Shown: positions 45,786 through 57,599 of the stretch, piece after piece | Layout: the number at the start of each line of letters is the position of its first letter | Position numbering within the stretch: the first letter of the stretch is position 1 | From: Pezicula radicicola | Lineage: Eukaryota > Ascomycota > Leotiomycetes > Helotiales > Dermateaceae | Assembly: GCA_003008705.1 (NCBI GenBank) | Contig: PDUO01000018.1 | Coordinates: 584,630 to 648,629, forward strand | Length of the DNA: 64,000 nt | Direction of reading: 5' to 3' | The notes under the pieces: generated by a model | Told to the model about the DNA's origin: nothing | Databases searched by the model: none | What the model saw: the letters and a program-made list of their open reading frames with translations, nothing else | Position numbers and translations under genes: made by a program

Positions 45786-45808
45786 GGGGGGCGGGGGCGG
45801 GGAGGGGG
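45786..45808. other. G-rich tract (G-quadruplex-type)
   Basis: Four runs of at least four G separated by single bases (GGGGGG-C-GGGGG-C-GGGG-A-GGGGG) within 23 nt. This fits the usual G-quadruplex pattern on the plus strand. It is the most GC-skewed spot in an AT-rich area. Confidence 0.8.
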
Positions 45809-45830
45809 AGCGGTAGTGACAGAAAGAATG

Positions 45831-45886
45831 TTATTGGTCCTCGCTTATTGGTCCTCGCTTATTGACATGATTATTGACATGCTTCC
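45831..45886. repeat. Short tandem duplications
   Basis: The unit attggtcctcgctt is repeated twice, followed by attgacatg repeated twice with a short spacer. Directly visible, no known role. It lies 25 nt after the G-rich tract. Confidence 0.75.
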
Positions 45887-46398
45887 TCTAAGGCGGTAGC
45901 ACAGAAAGTATCTTCTCGTTCATAGAATAAGAAAGGGATCACAAAATTTTGGGACAACGATTTAATGTTAATTCAAAGTGTGATTTGGTCTCGGACATTG
46001 TCAATTTTCTATTGCAGAACTGTGTGGAAGTGCTAGTGAATCGCTCCAATTTCACAAGCTCGCCGCTCAGGTGAATTACTACAAAGTTACTAAGCGAAAG
46101 ACTTAATACAAAAGCAAACTCCAAATTCAGCGGTCGAAACTTTTCTTCCGGCTTTTCAACTCGTGTCCTCATTATGATCCTCTAAGGGTACCATACATCT
46201 TAGAAGCAGTCAAAGTACCCGGATTCCTATACAACTTCGATGGCTGGCGAGAATGCGCTAGAGTGTGAAAGGAACAATCTCCAAACACACGACGTCCAAG
46301 ACACCTCTTCGAACCCTTCTCCCCGATTACAATCATAATCACAATCAACCCTCAATCACGACCATTTCAACCCCGAGCACACGCAAACACTCTCCATG

Positions 46399-47465
46399 GC
46401 AGACCCGCAAGCTACCAGTATTTCCGCCGATCGGCTTAAGCTTATCAAAGAAATTTAAGCTGTCAACCCTCAAGCCAAATCTCAACTCAAGGCACTCTTC
46501 CCCAGCGAATCACAAAAGCTCTTCCCAACTCTCGAAGTCCTGGCCCCTGAGATCCGCGACAAGATTTTCCTCCCATGCGTCGTAGACTGGAAGGGCAAGA
46601 CACCAGCTCTCATTGTGGCATTGCGACCAGACGAGAAACTTTACCGCGAGGCTCTTGATCTCTTCTATCGGAACAACCACTATACTCTGAACATGCAGAA
46701 CCTGCTGGACCAATGGACTGTTAAGAACCATTGGATTATGAGCGAAGAGACCAGCGGGATCAATGGATTATGAAGGACAATACGCCGTGGAATGAATCTG
46801 CGACGACCCTTAGCGGAGTTTCAGCAAATAAGAGTCAATATCGCGACAACCTAGACCTTCTATTGGAAATATGGATGCCAAGGTATTAACCACTATTCAA
46901 AAATTTGAAGTCAATTGCACGTAACCCCTCACTCCATACCTATTACAGTCTTTAACTAAAGTCTCCAGTGTCCGCCCAGAGCTCGCAATGGAGGACGATG
47001 ATTGGAGGTGCTTTGAGAACCATATTGCACAACTACTTGGACAGGTTTTTAGTAGAGCATATAATGCTAAAGAGGTCACTTTCAACGGGGCGGAATACTA
47101 TTACGCTTTAGAGACTACATATATGCTCTTCAGATTTTTTTCCAGAGCCCTTGGCCCTTCGAAGAATCACTGTGGAGGTTCTCTTCATGAGAAATTGGCT
47201 CCCAAATTTCTTGAGCGATGACGACAAAGACCCCACTATTGAAGGCTTTCTGACCTTGATGGAACAAGAATTAGGAGTGGAAGTCAAAAAGCGTTCTAGA
47301 TCAGTTGTCGCAAAGGCTTCGGGACCTCACATACAAGAGATCTGGGTATGGGAGAGGGAATCTGTTTTTGAGGAGAACCTTGAGAGCTTTATGAAGTACT
47401 ACAGGAACTGGGTGTTGGAAGAGGCTTCTGAATCCATGGAAAGCATCGAGCTTGCTAGGTCGTAA
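46399..47465 (+). pseudogene. Decayed F-box-like/2EXR-type gene (family member 2)
   Basis: Starts MADPQATSISADRLKLIKEI, then meets a TAA after codon 21 (Gln expected in KEI-x-AVNPQ). It continues in frame with the family signature APEIRDKIFLPCV, then TPALIVALRPDEKLYREALD. A frame change near 46735, inside an imperfect direct repeat of ttggattatgag, is followed by QYRDNLDLLLEIWMPRY and stop. Further on, EDDDWRCFENHIAQLLGQVF (46988) and, in another frame, NWLPNFLSDDD and KYYRNWVLEEASESMES (to 47465) look like later exons of the same gene. At least one nonsense change and two frame changes make this a pseudogene. Confidence 0.7.
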
Positions 47466-47858
47466 AGGGATTTTCGATTCGGAAGACGTATCTTGCTATG
47501 GGCGAAGTAGCTAGGGTAACTATATAATATGTTGCTTATGACAGACCTCGAGCACTGTGCTTACGCGCTGTTACTTCGTTACTAGTCATTTCTACATATC
47601 AATACGGTACCATCTGACCTACGGAGAATAAATAATTTTCTCTATAATTTCCTTTTTGTGATCTGTTATTTGCAAAATTTTCTCGATGTCTAGTCCTTAA
47701 CAAAATCTACAGAATCGCATAGCAGTGGGATATCAAGATAAAGGTTCCCTGGTCATCGTTCTGATATTTGTATCCAGAAATAATTAGTGTAAATGCTCCT
47801 ACTTTATCCAGTCAAGCGTCCATATCAGTCCATAACCACTGGTCAATAGAGGCCAGAT

Positions 47859-48194
47859 CTAAATTTGCCGTGCTGAAGACCTCCATCCTTGAACCATCGA
47901 ATCAATCTTTTCCGGCAAGTATGCATGCCTACTCTGAGAAATCCAATCGTTACATCTATGATCCTGTCCTTCCATAGTTTCTGTCCTTAGAGATTGATCG
48001 AATTCTCTGGGATTACTAGGCCTGGCATCGATTTGCGAGGTCAGCGCCACCAGCTTCACTTTGAAGAAAGACGCGACCATCTGCTCCAATTGCTCAAGCT
48101 CGGCTCTGCGATGTTGGGCAGGCACACAACCGCGAACAATCATATCTTCTAGAATACTATTGACAACATCTTTCACGCTTCGTCCCTGGACCAT
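47859..48194 (-). CDS. Hypothetical protein, 111 residues
   Basis: Open frame from an ATG at 48194 with MVQGRSVKDVVNSILEDMIV, HRRAELEQLEQMVASFFKVK and a Trp/Arg-containing tail. Composition is protein-like with predicted helices, but I recognise no domain. It may be a real small gene, or the remnant of a larger one in this decayed stretch. The remainder of 47466-48595 holds no other supportable gene. Confidence 0.35.
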   Translation of the reverse strand: MVQGRSVKDVVNSILEDMIVRGCVPAQHRRAELEQLEQMVASFFKVKLVALTSQIDARPSNPREFDQSLRTETMEGQDHRCNDWISQSRHAYLPEKIDSMVQGWRSSARQI

Positions 48195-48595
48195 GATACA
48201 AACACGTTCTACAAATACAGCAAGCTTCCGTACAGACTAGCCCTGCTGCTACATTACCCCCTGTTATACTTCCCCCCTACCCCTTCAATGGTACTCCATA
48301 AATCTCACAAAGCTCGCGTCCCTAAGATATGTACACTTCAAAAACCTCGTTTTCACTATATTTCTAGACGTATCAACATAGCTACCTACTTTCCTTAAAA
48401 ATAAACTGCTCCTTAACTTTAGATCTAAACAAGCAAATCAAAGCATTAAACGACAGTTAGCGTTAGTGTTTCTGAAGAAAGTAATACAGTAACCTTTAAG
48501 CAGTTTCTAGTGAAGTGTATTGATTTTGACGCTTCATTTTTTCAATGGGATATCTCGAGTCAAAATTTATTTGGCATAAAAATCACATTCCTCTT

Positions 48596-49549
48596 CTACT
48601 TCGTACCCATGTTTCTTGATTGAAAGGCTGCTTCCATTATCGCCTCAGCAAAAGATGTCCGGACACCTCCAGCCTCTAATTTCAACAGAGCCCGTATCGA
48701 GCATCCTCCTGGTGATGCAATTTTCTCTCGCAGAACGGAAGGGTGTTCACCATTGGCCAGAAGCTTAATATTTCCAAGAACGCTCTGGATTACCAAATCT
48801 GTCGCCTTGCTTCGCTGAAGACCTTCAGCGACACATCCATCTAGAAGACCATCGATGGGCAGCATTATGAGAGATCCAGAGCAGCCAACAAGTGCTGCCG
48901 CAATGTCAAATTGGGATTCTGCTATTGAAGTGGCTTGTCCAATTTGATTGAAAATCCACTCCGTTAGCTCTTCGAATTCAACTGGCAACGGTGGTGATGG
49001 AGTTGCGATCACAGTCATAGACTCGCGAATCTGAGCAGCCATGTTAGGCATGGCTCTTGCGATATGGCACTTCTTGCCCTCAAATTTGCCATCACCGTAT
49101 AAACATTCTGCTAATTCGGTTGTGGATATACCAGCAAGAATGCTGATCAGAAGCTTGCCTCCAAGAGCCTCTCGAACTCCTTCGGCCTGGAGAATATCCT
49201 TTCTCATGATAGGTTTGCAACCCAAGATAATGATGTCTGCCTCACGAATAGCTCCAGTATTTTCTGATCGTAATACGGTAAGACGTGAAGCGTGCTTCGA
49301 AAGCACAGATGTGACACGAGCAGCAGATGATTGAGCTCGAACACATGCAATTACGTGAGCTATTTGGGGACTGCCTTTTGGGGAATTATTAACATTCGTC
49401 GTTGCTTCGAGAATACCGGAGATAATAGCTGTGCCCATGGTGCCTAAAAGGATAGAGTGTCAGCTAGTCATATCATAGGAGGAGGGAGAATATAGCGAAC
49501 CACATCCAATTATAGCTACCGTGAGTGGTTGGTCTGTGACTGGAGGCAT
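48596..49549 (-). CDS. Pyrroline-5-carboxylate reductase
   Basis: Two exons (49549-49501 and 49443-48596) give about 298 residues. The 57-nt intron splits the nucleotide-binding motif, giving VAIIGCG-TMGTAIISGILE. Further landmarks: ADIIILGCKPIMRKDIL, KLLISILAGIS, IARAMPNMAAQI and the C-terminal dimerisation motif SPGGCSIRALLKLEAGGVR. The enzyme reduces pyrroline-5-carboxylate to proline with NAD(P)H. Members in some fungal clusters instead reduce piperideine-6-carboxylate to pipecolate. It lies next to a broken amino-acid permease and 6 kb from a broken FAD amine oxidase, which might point to such a specialised paralog. Whether this is the housekeeping gene or a paralog cannot be told here. 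Confidence 0.93.
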
Positions 49550-50656
49550 GATTGTGGTTGTGCGATTCTAATTGCAATGCCGCTGAAAATTTATGATATG
49601 CGAAGCTCAATAGAAGTCAATTTTCATAATGATCGAGAAGTCGTGCAGAAAACATCTCGAGGAATATGTACATTCTTTGCCCGTTCTTCATTGTCGTACC
49701 TTACTGGGCCCACTTGAACCGCCACGGGTATCTGCCTACGCCATCATAGCTCATGGAACAGATATCAAAATCTGCACGGGACGCTAGGCCGCACAAGAAA
49801 CCTAGTACTCGAAAACATACGGAGTACAGCGGTTGTGATTAAGATGGCGGAATAGCTACCCGTGAGGCACTATCCCACCTTTGGGTCATCCATGCTACTA
49901 CTTCCGTGTATGCCGCCACAGAGCTAATTACCGGTATTCGCTTAAGCGAGGACCAACGATTAGGGGAAACCAAAGCCAAGAAGCACCAGGTGAGATGAGT
50001 GCGGGAGAACCCCATGTTCTAATCTGTTTCTTTTATTATCAATCTATAGCAGAAATGCTCGCATTTACTTCACGCCTTGTAACTGGAAAGAATCACCTGA
50101 ATTAAGGTAATATTCCGGTCTGTAAGCATTAAGCGAGGTCACCTCCGTCGGATACTGCACCGCTGCAAGAATTCCAATAAGCTCAGACTACAGGAAAGCC
50201 CGAATATAGTCAATGGCATAGTGAATATATGAGATGGAATGTTAATAATGTTTACTTTCAAAGAATGATTCATCCTTACTGGCTCACCAACTTATAAAAA
50301 TCTTATTAGCATGAAACCAAAGTTTTGAATCTCAACAATATTCTAGGCATATTTCAAGGCATGTGATGAATGAACTTATAAACCTGAAAAGTATTAGTGA
50401 TATAGGTTACAGGGAAAGCTCGAGACAGGAATCCACGAACGTGCTTGAAAATTGGCTGATTTGTCGATATATACCCTTGATTTGCTAGATATTAAGGCAT
50501 GGCCTGCTTAACAGTCAAATTTGAGTATAAAATGAATACTATATGGATGACTAAAAACATCTTAAGGACTCGCAAGCCTGATCGTTATCCTGCTGGCTCC
50601 TAGTCCTCACCATCCTAAATTATGCAGTATGGACATCTTCATGCAAACCTGAATCT
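49550..50656. other. Intergenic region
   Basis: About 1.1 kb with no supportable gene. It contains the upstream region of the P5C reductase gene and, at the right end, the 3' flank of the permease pseudogene. Confidence 0.4.
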
Positions 50657-52551
50657 TTAGGTCTTGCATATCTTTACAATGTCTTGCCACCAGGAAATCT
50701 TCGCTTCGCCAAGAGCGACTGCACGAGATCCCTCTACCTCATCTTCCTCGTCGGCTGATCGTCTATCAGTCGTGAGATCCATGTCTAGTGCTCGTATGCG
50801 CTGAGTGCGCTTGAGGACTTTCCAACCAAAGAGAATTACCAGGCAGATTATTACACGGATGTACGAGGTAACGAACTTGTCAATCGCAAATTTTGGGATG
50901 AATGCTCGGAATCCGTTGAAGATGATGACGATGACGGTGAAGAAGGTGAAATAGGCACCACATGGCTGTAATAGCCCACGGTAAGGCAACTTCGAGACGG
51001 AGATCCTTTGAGCTTTCAGGCCGCGTTGAACGAAGAAGTATGTAACTAGAATATTGGGCCAATTTAGCAAGTCGAGGACTGTGGCCAGAGAGACAAAGTA
51101 TCCGAAATCAGTTGCAGATGAAGAGTTGACATTGAGGTAAGCGACACAGATGAACAGAGAAGCAAATGCCACGACAAATATCGGCACTCCAACCTTAGTT
51201 GTTTTCTTAAAAGCCGTAGGTGTCTGATGGTCTTTTGCTAAGCCAAAGAGAGTGCGAGATGTGATGTAGATATCTATCGATAGCATATTAGTGACCTTAC
51301 GACTCAAAACAAAATTTGTAGATGTCTTGAAAGATTTTGAGAGCACATGAATTGAGAATCCTTGCCTGAGTTTGCTGAGCTAGCAACGAAAACTAAAAGG
51401 CATGCGTTGATAATGCGTGTGAGGACCTAGATATTTGCTAGTTGCACCGCAATCACGAATGGAGAGGCCGCTGTGAAAGTCTCAGTCTATATTTCTTTCT
51501 CCAAAATCGAGCAATGTTACATACCTGCGCTTGTTTTGCGTTTCGTGGCTCCGATAAGTGAATCGCTTGTATATGGGACTGTCATAGTAAGGACCAAGAC
51601 ACCAACAATATAGAAGAAACAGATGCGCCATAACGTGCTTCTAATGACCTTAGGAATGTTCTTTCGAGGATTAGGAAGTTCGCCGAAAGTAATTCTGACA
51701 ACTTCGGTGCCCATTAACATGAAGGCTGCTTGCACAATGCAAGACCACAAACCCAAAATTCGTCCTATACTGCCTGTTGTACGGAATTCAGCGAAGGGCC
51801 CTGGGTTTCTCTAGTATCGGAAGCCAGTGCGGTCGCCAGTCGGTGAACCTCCCATGGAATTGATGAAGCAGAGAAGTATGAGGCCGACAATCACAATCAC
51901 TTTGACAGAAGCCATCCAGAATTCTGCTTCTCCAAAGTATGCTACATGAACGAACTACAGCCATGATTTTTCAGTGTTTTATCTTTACTAAGAAATGGGG
52001 TCCGTTTACTTACATTAAGAAGTACAATGGCTGCGCCAAAAATGGTGATCCAAACTCCAACGTTGATTTTGTCGTTTTAATAGTTGATGATAAGTCCGGT
52101 AGCGGTTAGATTATTTGCTAGAAGAACACAGTATTTGAAGAAATTATTCCAACCAGTAGCAAATCTGTGAGTCTGTTAGCACTGCCAGAAGGTTTTACAT
52201 AGGGCCTACAAGCCTAAAAGCAGGGTCAACATATCTACTCGCATAACCAGTGAGGCCTTTATCCATTGGGGCAAAGCATGCCATCTCAGCCACAGTCATA
52301 ACGAAGTAGATACACGAGCCGAGAATCAGGTATGCAATAAGTAGGCTGGCTGGGCCACCGCTTGCAAGGGCTGCTCCAGATCCGATTATCAGTCCGGTTC
52401 CGAGTGAGCCAGCAATGGCGAACATAGAGACATGTCGAGCTTTAAGCCCTTTTTGAAGCTGCTCGTCTACAATGGGGTGCACCTCCCCAAGGTTGGAATC
52501 GACATCACCACCGTGTACACCCGGAATACCATTTTTCAAATCAGCCTCCAT
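50657..52551 (-). pseudogene. Amino-acid permease (APC family) with three in-frame stops
   Basis: The gene structure is still traceable. It runs from MEADLKNGIPG, through the first helices with SLGTGLIIGSGAALASGGP, to the C-terminal cytosolic tail with SWWQDIV. Other landmarks: SCIYFVMTVAEMACFAP, FMLMGTEVVRITFGELPNP, DIYITSRTLFGLAKD. Three in-frame stops interrupt it: TAA at 52079 (in INY-x-NDKINVGVW, where Trp is usual), TAG at 51813 (FRY-x-RNPGPF, Trp expected) and TAG at 51429 (LANI-x-VL). Introns with normal borders remain, for example near 52194-52160. The family imports amino acids across the plasma membrane. The stops are of the TGG-to-TAG/TAA kind, which fits G-to-A transitions. No product expected. 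Confidence 0.85.
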
Positions 52552-53323
52552 AGTTGTAGAGTGTAGAAGATGAATCAAGGTTGAAAGTGTGTTGAAGAAG
52601 TGAGAACAGGATCGTAACAAAGCTTCGAGAACTTAACAAGTTGGCAATGCTATCAAGCGAGCAATAGCCAGGGGACTCTGGTTTGAGGTTTACATGCTCT
52701 TACTTTATTGGATTCTTTCTGAGAGATCTCTCTTCCCCCTTCCCATTCTACCCCTCGATCTTGGCTTCCAGATAAGCTAGATCCTATATTCTTATCAGCA
52801 TATCTCAACGAATTCGTTGATGCGTAAATATTAGCACTTGAAAGATAAATGAATTAGCGATATGCAAGCGGATAGCTTCCCGTATCAATAGCCGAGGACT
52901 GCTTTCACAACGACCTATCTTGGCACCGATAGTAGATTGCTCTTCACTCCGCCGTAGAAAGTGGCCTTACGCTGATTCCGTTACCTCTGACCCCTGATCA
53001 TACGTATCCTACAGATCCATGCATTTTAGCAGTACTCAAAAGCTTTGATTTTGGTGAAGGTTTCAAGGACCTTGACAAACAAAGAGAAATTTTTGGCACA
53101 GAACCAGGCAGAATGTAGAATGGAAGGGAATCTGTCAAGGTAAATCTTTGCGGCCTTGCAACCCGTGCTTTGATCAAGAGGCATTTTATCGTCGACGAAA
53201 TTACCTCTTGTCTGCTTATCCGTCGAGATCTATAATACATTTGCAAATCAGAATATATGATGGCTTTTAGAGAGATCTGCAAAACAGGTTTTTAAGACGA
53301 GGAATAGCCTTTAGGCCTTCCTC
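52552..53323. other. Intergenic region
   Basis: Promoter side of the dead permease gene and spacer before the small membrane protein gene. No gene seen. The open frame 52998-53282 (minus) lacks recognisable features. Confidence 0.4.
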
Positions 53324-53656
53324 TCAAACCTTGTCTTCGTTGCCGCTAACTTGAATGTCCACGACTGCACCCTCACCCTCCTCCCTCTTCCCCTCTAACT
53401 CCACAATCTTCCTCCTAAACCATTCCAGCCTTCTCTCCTCATCCGGAAAAGTCTCCACGACATGCTCTTCCAATCTCCTAATACCAGGCGGCAGCGATCT
53501 TGTATTCGCACGGTACTCTAAGGTGAACATGCCCACGAATCCAGAGAGGAAGATGGTCGTGAGATTGCGAGCGAAGAATACGGTTAAGAACCACCATATC
53601 GCTAGTAACGTTGGTGTAGACGTTCCTGGCAGGTGCCAGAGACTTATCTGGGCCAT
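53324..53656 (-). CDS. Small membrane protein, hypothetical
   Basis: 110 residues, single exon. The N-terminal half holds one long or two short hydrophobic segments (LAIWWFLTVFFARN and TTIFLSGFVGMFTLEY). The C-terminal half is charged and helical (RRLEEHVVETFPDEERRLEW), then acidic. No family recognised. Codon use and the absence of stops within a decayed area suggest a real gene, but transcript support would be needed. The stretch 53657-53760 upstream is probably its leader. Confidence 0.45.
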   Translation of the reverse strand: MAQISLWHLPGTSTPTLLAIWWFLTVFFARNLTTIFLSGFVGMFTLEYRANTRSLPPGIRRLEEHVVETFPDEERRLEWFRRKIVELEGKREEGEGAVVDIQVSGNEDKV

Positions 53657-55368
53657 CTCGATCGACTTCTTTGTAGATAGATTGTTAGGCTTTTTAGATC
53701 TGATATAGATAGCTGATTATACATACCTTTCAAATCCACTCCGCTCACTGCATATAGGAAGGATATTATTATTTTATGTTGTGGCTGTGTTTGTCTGTTT
53801 GAAAAGGATTGAATCGCTTGAAGTTGACCAATATTTGAAAAAGAAAAGGCTGCTCAGGCTTAAACTTGGGGTGCTGTTAGACCCTGACTCGGGAAGAATG
53901 GTTTTGCCGACTTTTTGGAGCCGAGTGTGCATTTAGCCATTAGACTTAGGGTCGTAGATTCCAACATGAGCATCTTTTGATCCCAGGATAAAGGCACCGA
54001 ATTGCGATATTCAGATTAGCCGGATGCACCTCATGTTTACTTTTAATTACTGTTGTGCCTAATTTATCTTTTCAATGTTGTTCGTTGTGCTTACATTCAT
54101 TATTGTACCTATCACTTTCAGTATGGTACTGTACAGTAGTGGTATTTCCGGAATTGTGTCCTACGATTTTGGCCTGTGCAGCACTATTAACCTTGAAATT
54201 AAAATGTTTTAGCTTCATAATTCTTCCTTGGATATTCTGAGTCAAGGAATATAACTGTAGCACTAATACATGTTTAAGCCTTATGGTTTTAGAGTTTGTG
54301 GTTAATTTATTATTATAGTAAGTTGCCTTTTCTCTGCTTTTTTCTTGGTGCTCGGCTAACCTAGAAATAATTCAACTTTGTCTTGCATTCTATATAACTA
54401 TTATGCAACTATATGTAGTTATAAAGCCTAGAATATTGAAATAGCGCCTTTACAGTATACTACTAACTTTAAAGAAAACAGATATAAGCAATCATATTTA
54501 TATAGAAGAAAAAATAAGTTCTATTCGTTGGAAATACCTCTATACAACACTTCTTATTGTTCCTCTATTATTTCTTAAATTACTTCTGTTGTTTGGATTC
54601 ATCTTTTAATAAAGTTTTTCGAGTATGAAAGATGTTATAGACTATATAGTAGTAGAAAATTCAAAAGTCAAATTAACTAAATTTTTATTTTGAAGTAGTA
54701 AAGGACAATTCGGGAATACCACTACACCTATTTTCATTCCGTTGACTTATTGGACTTGGACTTGTTCTGTTTCACATGACAGCACTCTCACACTTCGTGT
54801 ATTGCATAGAAACTCACTTGCTTCCGCTCTCGGGCGGCGCTTTTAACTGAAAATAAATGTCGTATTTGTTTCCCTTCGGTCGAGCTGCCGTTTTGGTGCA
54901 ATGCTGATAGACGAAATATACATGCCATTTTTCAAAAAGAAAAATTAAAAGAAAAAAGCCAAACAGGGCGCTGTAATCGAGGAAGTCTAAAGTAGGCGTG
55001 GGGTTGGGGTCTTGTCATGCAAATACTATGGTATATAAAACAGCCTGAAGGACCTCCTGCTTTTCAAGAGGTCAGCCATACCGGGCTTCAACTACAACTA
55101 GTGCACTACAGTTACGAGAGACTCACTAACTACAGGCCATAAATTGGGGTGCATTTGAGGAATGAGTGGCGGCATATGTTAACAGTGTCAAAGTTTGAGC
55201 TGTTAGACTTAGTTGCCAGCTCGTGGAATCTTTGAGGCCATCTGTTAGGAGTATAAACAGTCCCTACTAGTATATAACTTGCATTATGACAGTCTTTCTT
55301 ATCATCGCATAAACACATATGCTCAGTAATGCCAAAGCTATAGTTTTGCACATATCAGGTCAGATAAG
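53657..55368. other. AT-rich region with dispersed repeat
   Basis: About 1.7 kb without a gene. From 54030 to 54720 it is very AT-rich and contains repeat copy A (54120-54330). The rest shows nothing recognisable. Confidence 0.4.
54120..54330. repeat. Dispersed AT-rich repeat, copy A
   Basis: Shares gaattgtgtc, gattttggcct and, about 130-170 nt later, gattTatTattat-type sequence with copy B at 57600-57853, in the same order and orientation and with many transitions between the copies. Looks like two diverged fragments of one repeat, possibly the 3' end of an old transposon. Confidence 0.55.
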
Positions 55369-56808
55369 CTACAAGCTAGCCTTACTTCCAACCACACTTT
55401 GAAACTCACGGAGAGCAACATCTTCCATGAAGCAAAGATTATTCGGCTTTGCCTCTGATTTCGACTCCCATGACCATTTCTGAACCAGTTCTGGGGTAAG
55501 ACTTCCGTCTATCGAATCGACCACAAACTCTCCCAGAAGCGGTAGAAATTTCCAGGCATGTAACGAGCCCCCTGTGGCGAGATGGAGGCCCTTGAATCGA
55601 GGATGAGGGCAGATCAAGAAATCACCATTGGTTGTTTGCTCTTGCCTTTCAAAGTGTCAGTAAACAGAACTATTCTATAGGCTATAGAATACATACCAGC
55701 AGAATTTCGTATCGAAGAATGGACGATTGGCCATTTGAGGGAAGATTTCTCCCAACTCAGCACGAATACTTTGTTGAATCTCGAAAGGCAATGCTTGAGA
55801 CGGATAGTCCAACTTTGTAAGGGGATATGATGCCCTGTAGTTCTTGGAAGGATCCTCGGGGTCTTTTAAAGTTGTGGTATTCCGAAGGCCGGTCGTTCGT
55901 CGAAGAATCTTTAATAGGCCTCCGATGGGAGTGAAGATATTCATGCCTGTTATGAGATTCGTATGGCAGGAAATGTCCTTGTACTGTTCGTATTCATCTG
56001 GTGTAAGCCTAATGTAGACGATCGGTACAGCATTCGCATGCATCTGGTTGTCAATGTTCACAAGTCAACTAGACCATGGTCCTGTCGCAAGAATCACCTT
56101 CTCAGCATGTAGTGTGCAGTCGTTTTCCAGTACTACGCCATCAACGGCGGTATGATCTGAGTTGTAAAGAAGCCGATCCACAGGTATTCCCAACTCAAAA
56201 TCAATATTATGTTGGGCACAGCATCTTTCTTAGTAGATTTTGACCATAGCCTCCGCATTGACAGTAGCACATCTTTTGCTCGTGTATCCTCTTTGCCACA
56301 TCTTCGTGCTACTGAGCTTCTCTTCTGGAACCGGATTGGCGGCTTTGCCATGCAAGCTATGGTAAATTTCCTCGGGGGAATTCAGCTCTTCCCACTCAGA
56401 TTTTGGTTGTGTCTTCTTGACGTTATCAAGCATTGCATCCCAGAGCGTTTTCAAAGGTCCTGGCTGGTCATCGACGCAGAAGGTGAAGCCGCGCTGATAA
56501 TAGTGTGGCTTCAATTCCGGGTCATTCTTAATCAATGCTTGAGCTTTCTCAGCCAGCTTCTCATATACCTTGTCAACATAATCTTGGATCTTATTAGTAG
56601 TATTCTGACAAGACTTATTATTGTCTCTCTTACCAGGACGCAGGATTCTGCTTGTATCAACGCTTGTACCATCAGCAACTGGAGGTGTATGGCGATCAAT
56701 GATGGTAATTTTTGTGTTTGGATATCGACGAGCAATCGCTAAAGCAGAAGAGAGGCCAAAAACCCCAGCACCAACAATAATCACGGATTTAGGGAAGCGG
56801 TCCGACAT
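55369..56808 (-). pseudogene. FAD-dependent amine oxidase (amadoriase/saccharopine-oxidase type) with two stops
   Basis: Three exons (56808-56634, 56582-55697, 55645-55369) would give 445 residues. The Rossmann motif VIIVGAGVFGLSSALAIARR with TIIDR opens the protein, and the 51-nt intron then joins SRILRP-DYVDKVYEKLAEKAQ. Later come ILATGPWSS and, at the flavin-attachment region, TKFCW followed by NGDFLICPHPRFKGLHLATG and KFLPLLGEFVVDSIDG. In-frame stops lie at 56232 (TAA, in KIY-x-ERCC) and 56067 (TGA, in WSS-x-LVNID, where CGA would be a simple ancestor). The family oxidises secondary amines such as fructosyl-amino acids, saccharopine or pipecolate, making H2O2. Covalent-FAD Cys and both introns are preserved, so decay seems recent. 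Confidence 0.82.
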
Positions 56809-57599
56809 ATCTGCAAAGGGAAATCTAGTGAGAACCAAAGATAAACTCGAGAATCAGTAATTTAGTCAAGTCATTACAACTTTGTCTAATCAAGCACCAT
56901 ATATAAATAAACTGACTTACTTTATCTCCCCTTAGGAGTCGCAAGGTAAACGGGACAAGCGCCGTAAATCCCGCAGCTCCGTCGAAAAATACGTATCGCG
57001 GAAGCTATTGCCGTGTCCTGCCACTAAACAAGACCACCCAATTGCCTCGCAAAAGGCTATCCATCCTCCGTGGATGAATCCGCAAGGACTCTGCTCCCCG
57101 TGGCCTAAGTGTCTACAAATAGACCCACGATGGGATAGTGTGCCGAGGAATGACATACTATCAAGGAAGGCAAGTAGGCCCGGGATAATGAGAGTATGTG
57201 AGGAAATTCACTTGGAAGTTTGATAAATGGCAACGAGAGGGTGATTTGTTGAAGTTAGGTAAGGAAATGGGAGTCTAGGTACCATAATTCCACCTCCTAG
57301 GCAGAAAAGAAAACGAGGCCAAGGATTCGACCACGGCAGTAGTTGGAAGAGGTCCACTGTGTTTAGTGGTTTCCTTAGCAGGCTGGTCACTTCACTCAAA
57401 CACGTCAGATAGAGAGCTTATAGCAACGCTGCGTAAGGCCATCCACAGTTATAAGTCAACTCCTGAAACTAGGAAGATTCTTCATCAAGACAATTCCGAG
57501 AACAATCTCATTATCACAGAAACTTCCACTAAGAGAGACCCAAAAGGAATGTCGATTGACCTAGACTTAGCGAACGAATTTGACACTCTACTAAGTGAA
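56809..57599. other. Intergenic region
   Basis: Promoter side of the dead FAD oxidase gene. Open frames at 56932-57156 (minus) and from 57366 (plus, only a GTG start) have no recognisable domain. The latter runs into repeat copy B. Confidence 0.35.

Larger units (their letters stand above)
44478..46398. other. AT-rich intergenic region with small repeats
   Basis: About 1.9 kb without a supported gene. It contains a MITE-like element at 45518-45649, a G-rich tract at 45786-45808 and short tandem duplications at 45831-45886. Sequence from 44770 to 45000 is AT-rich and stop-filled. An open frame at 45939-46172 (minus) is not recognisable. Confidence 0.4.
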
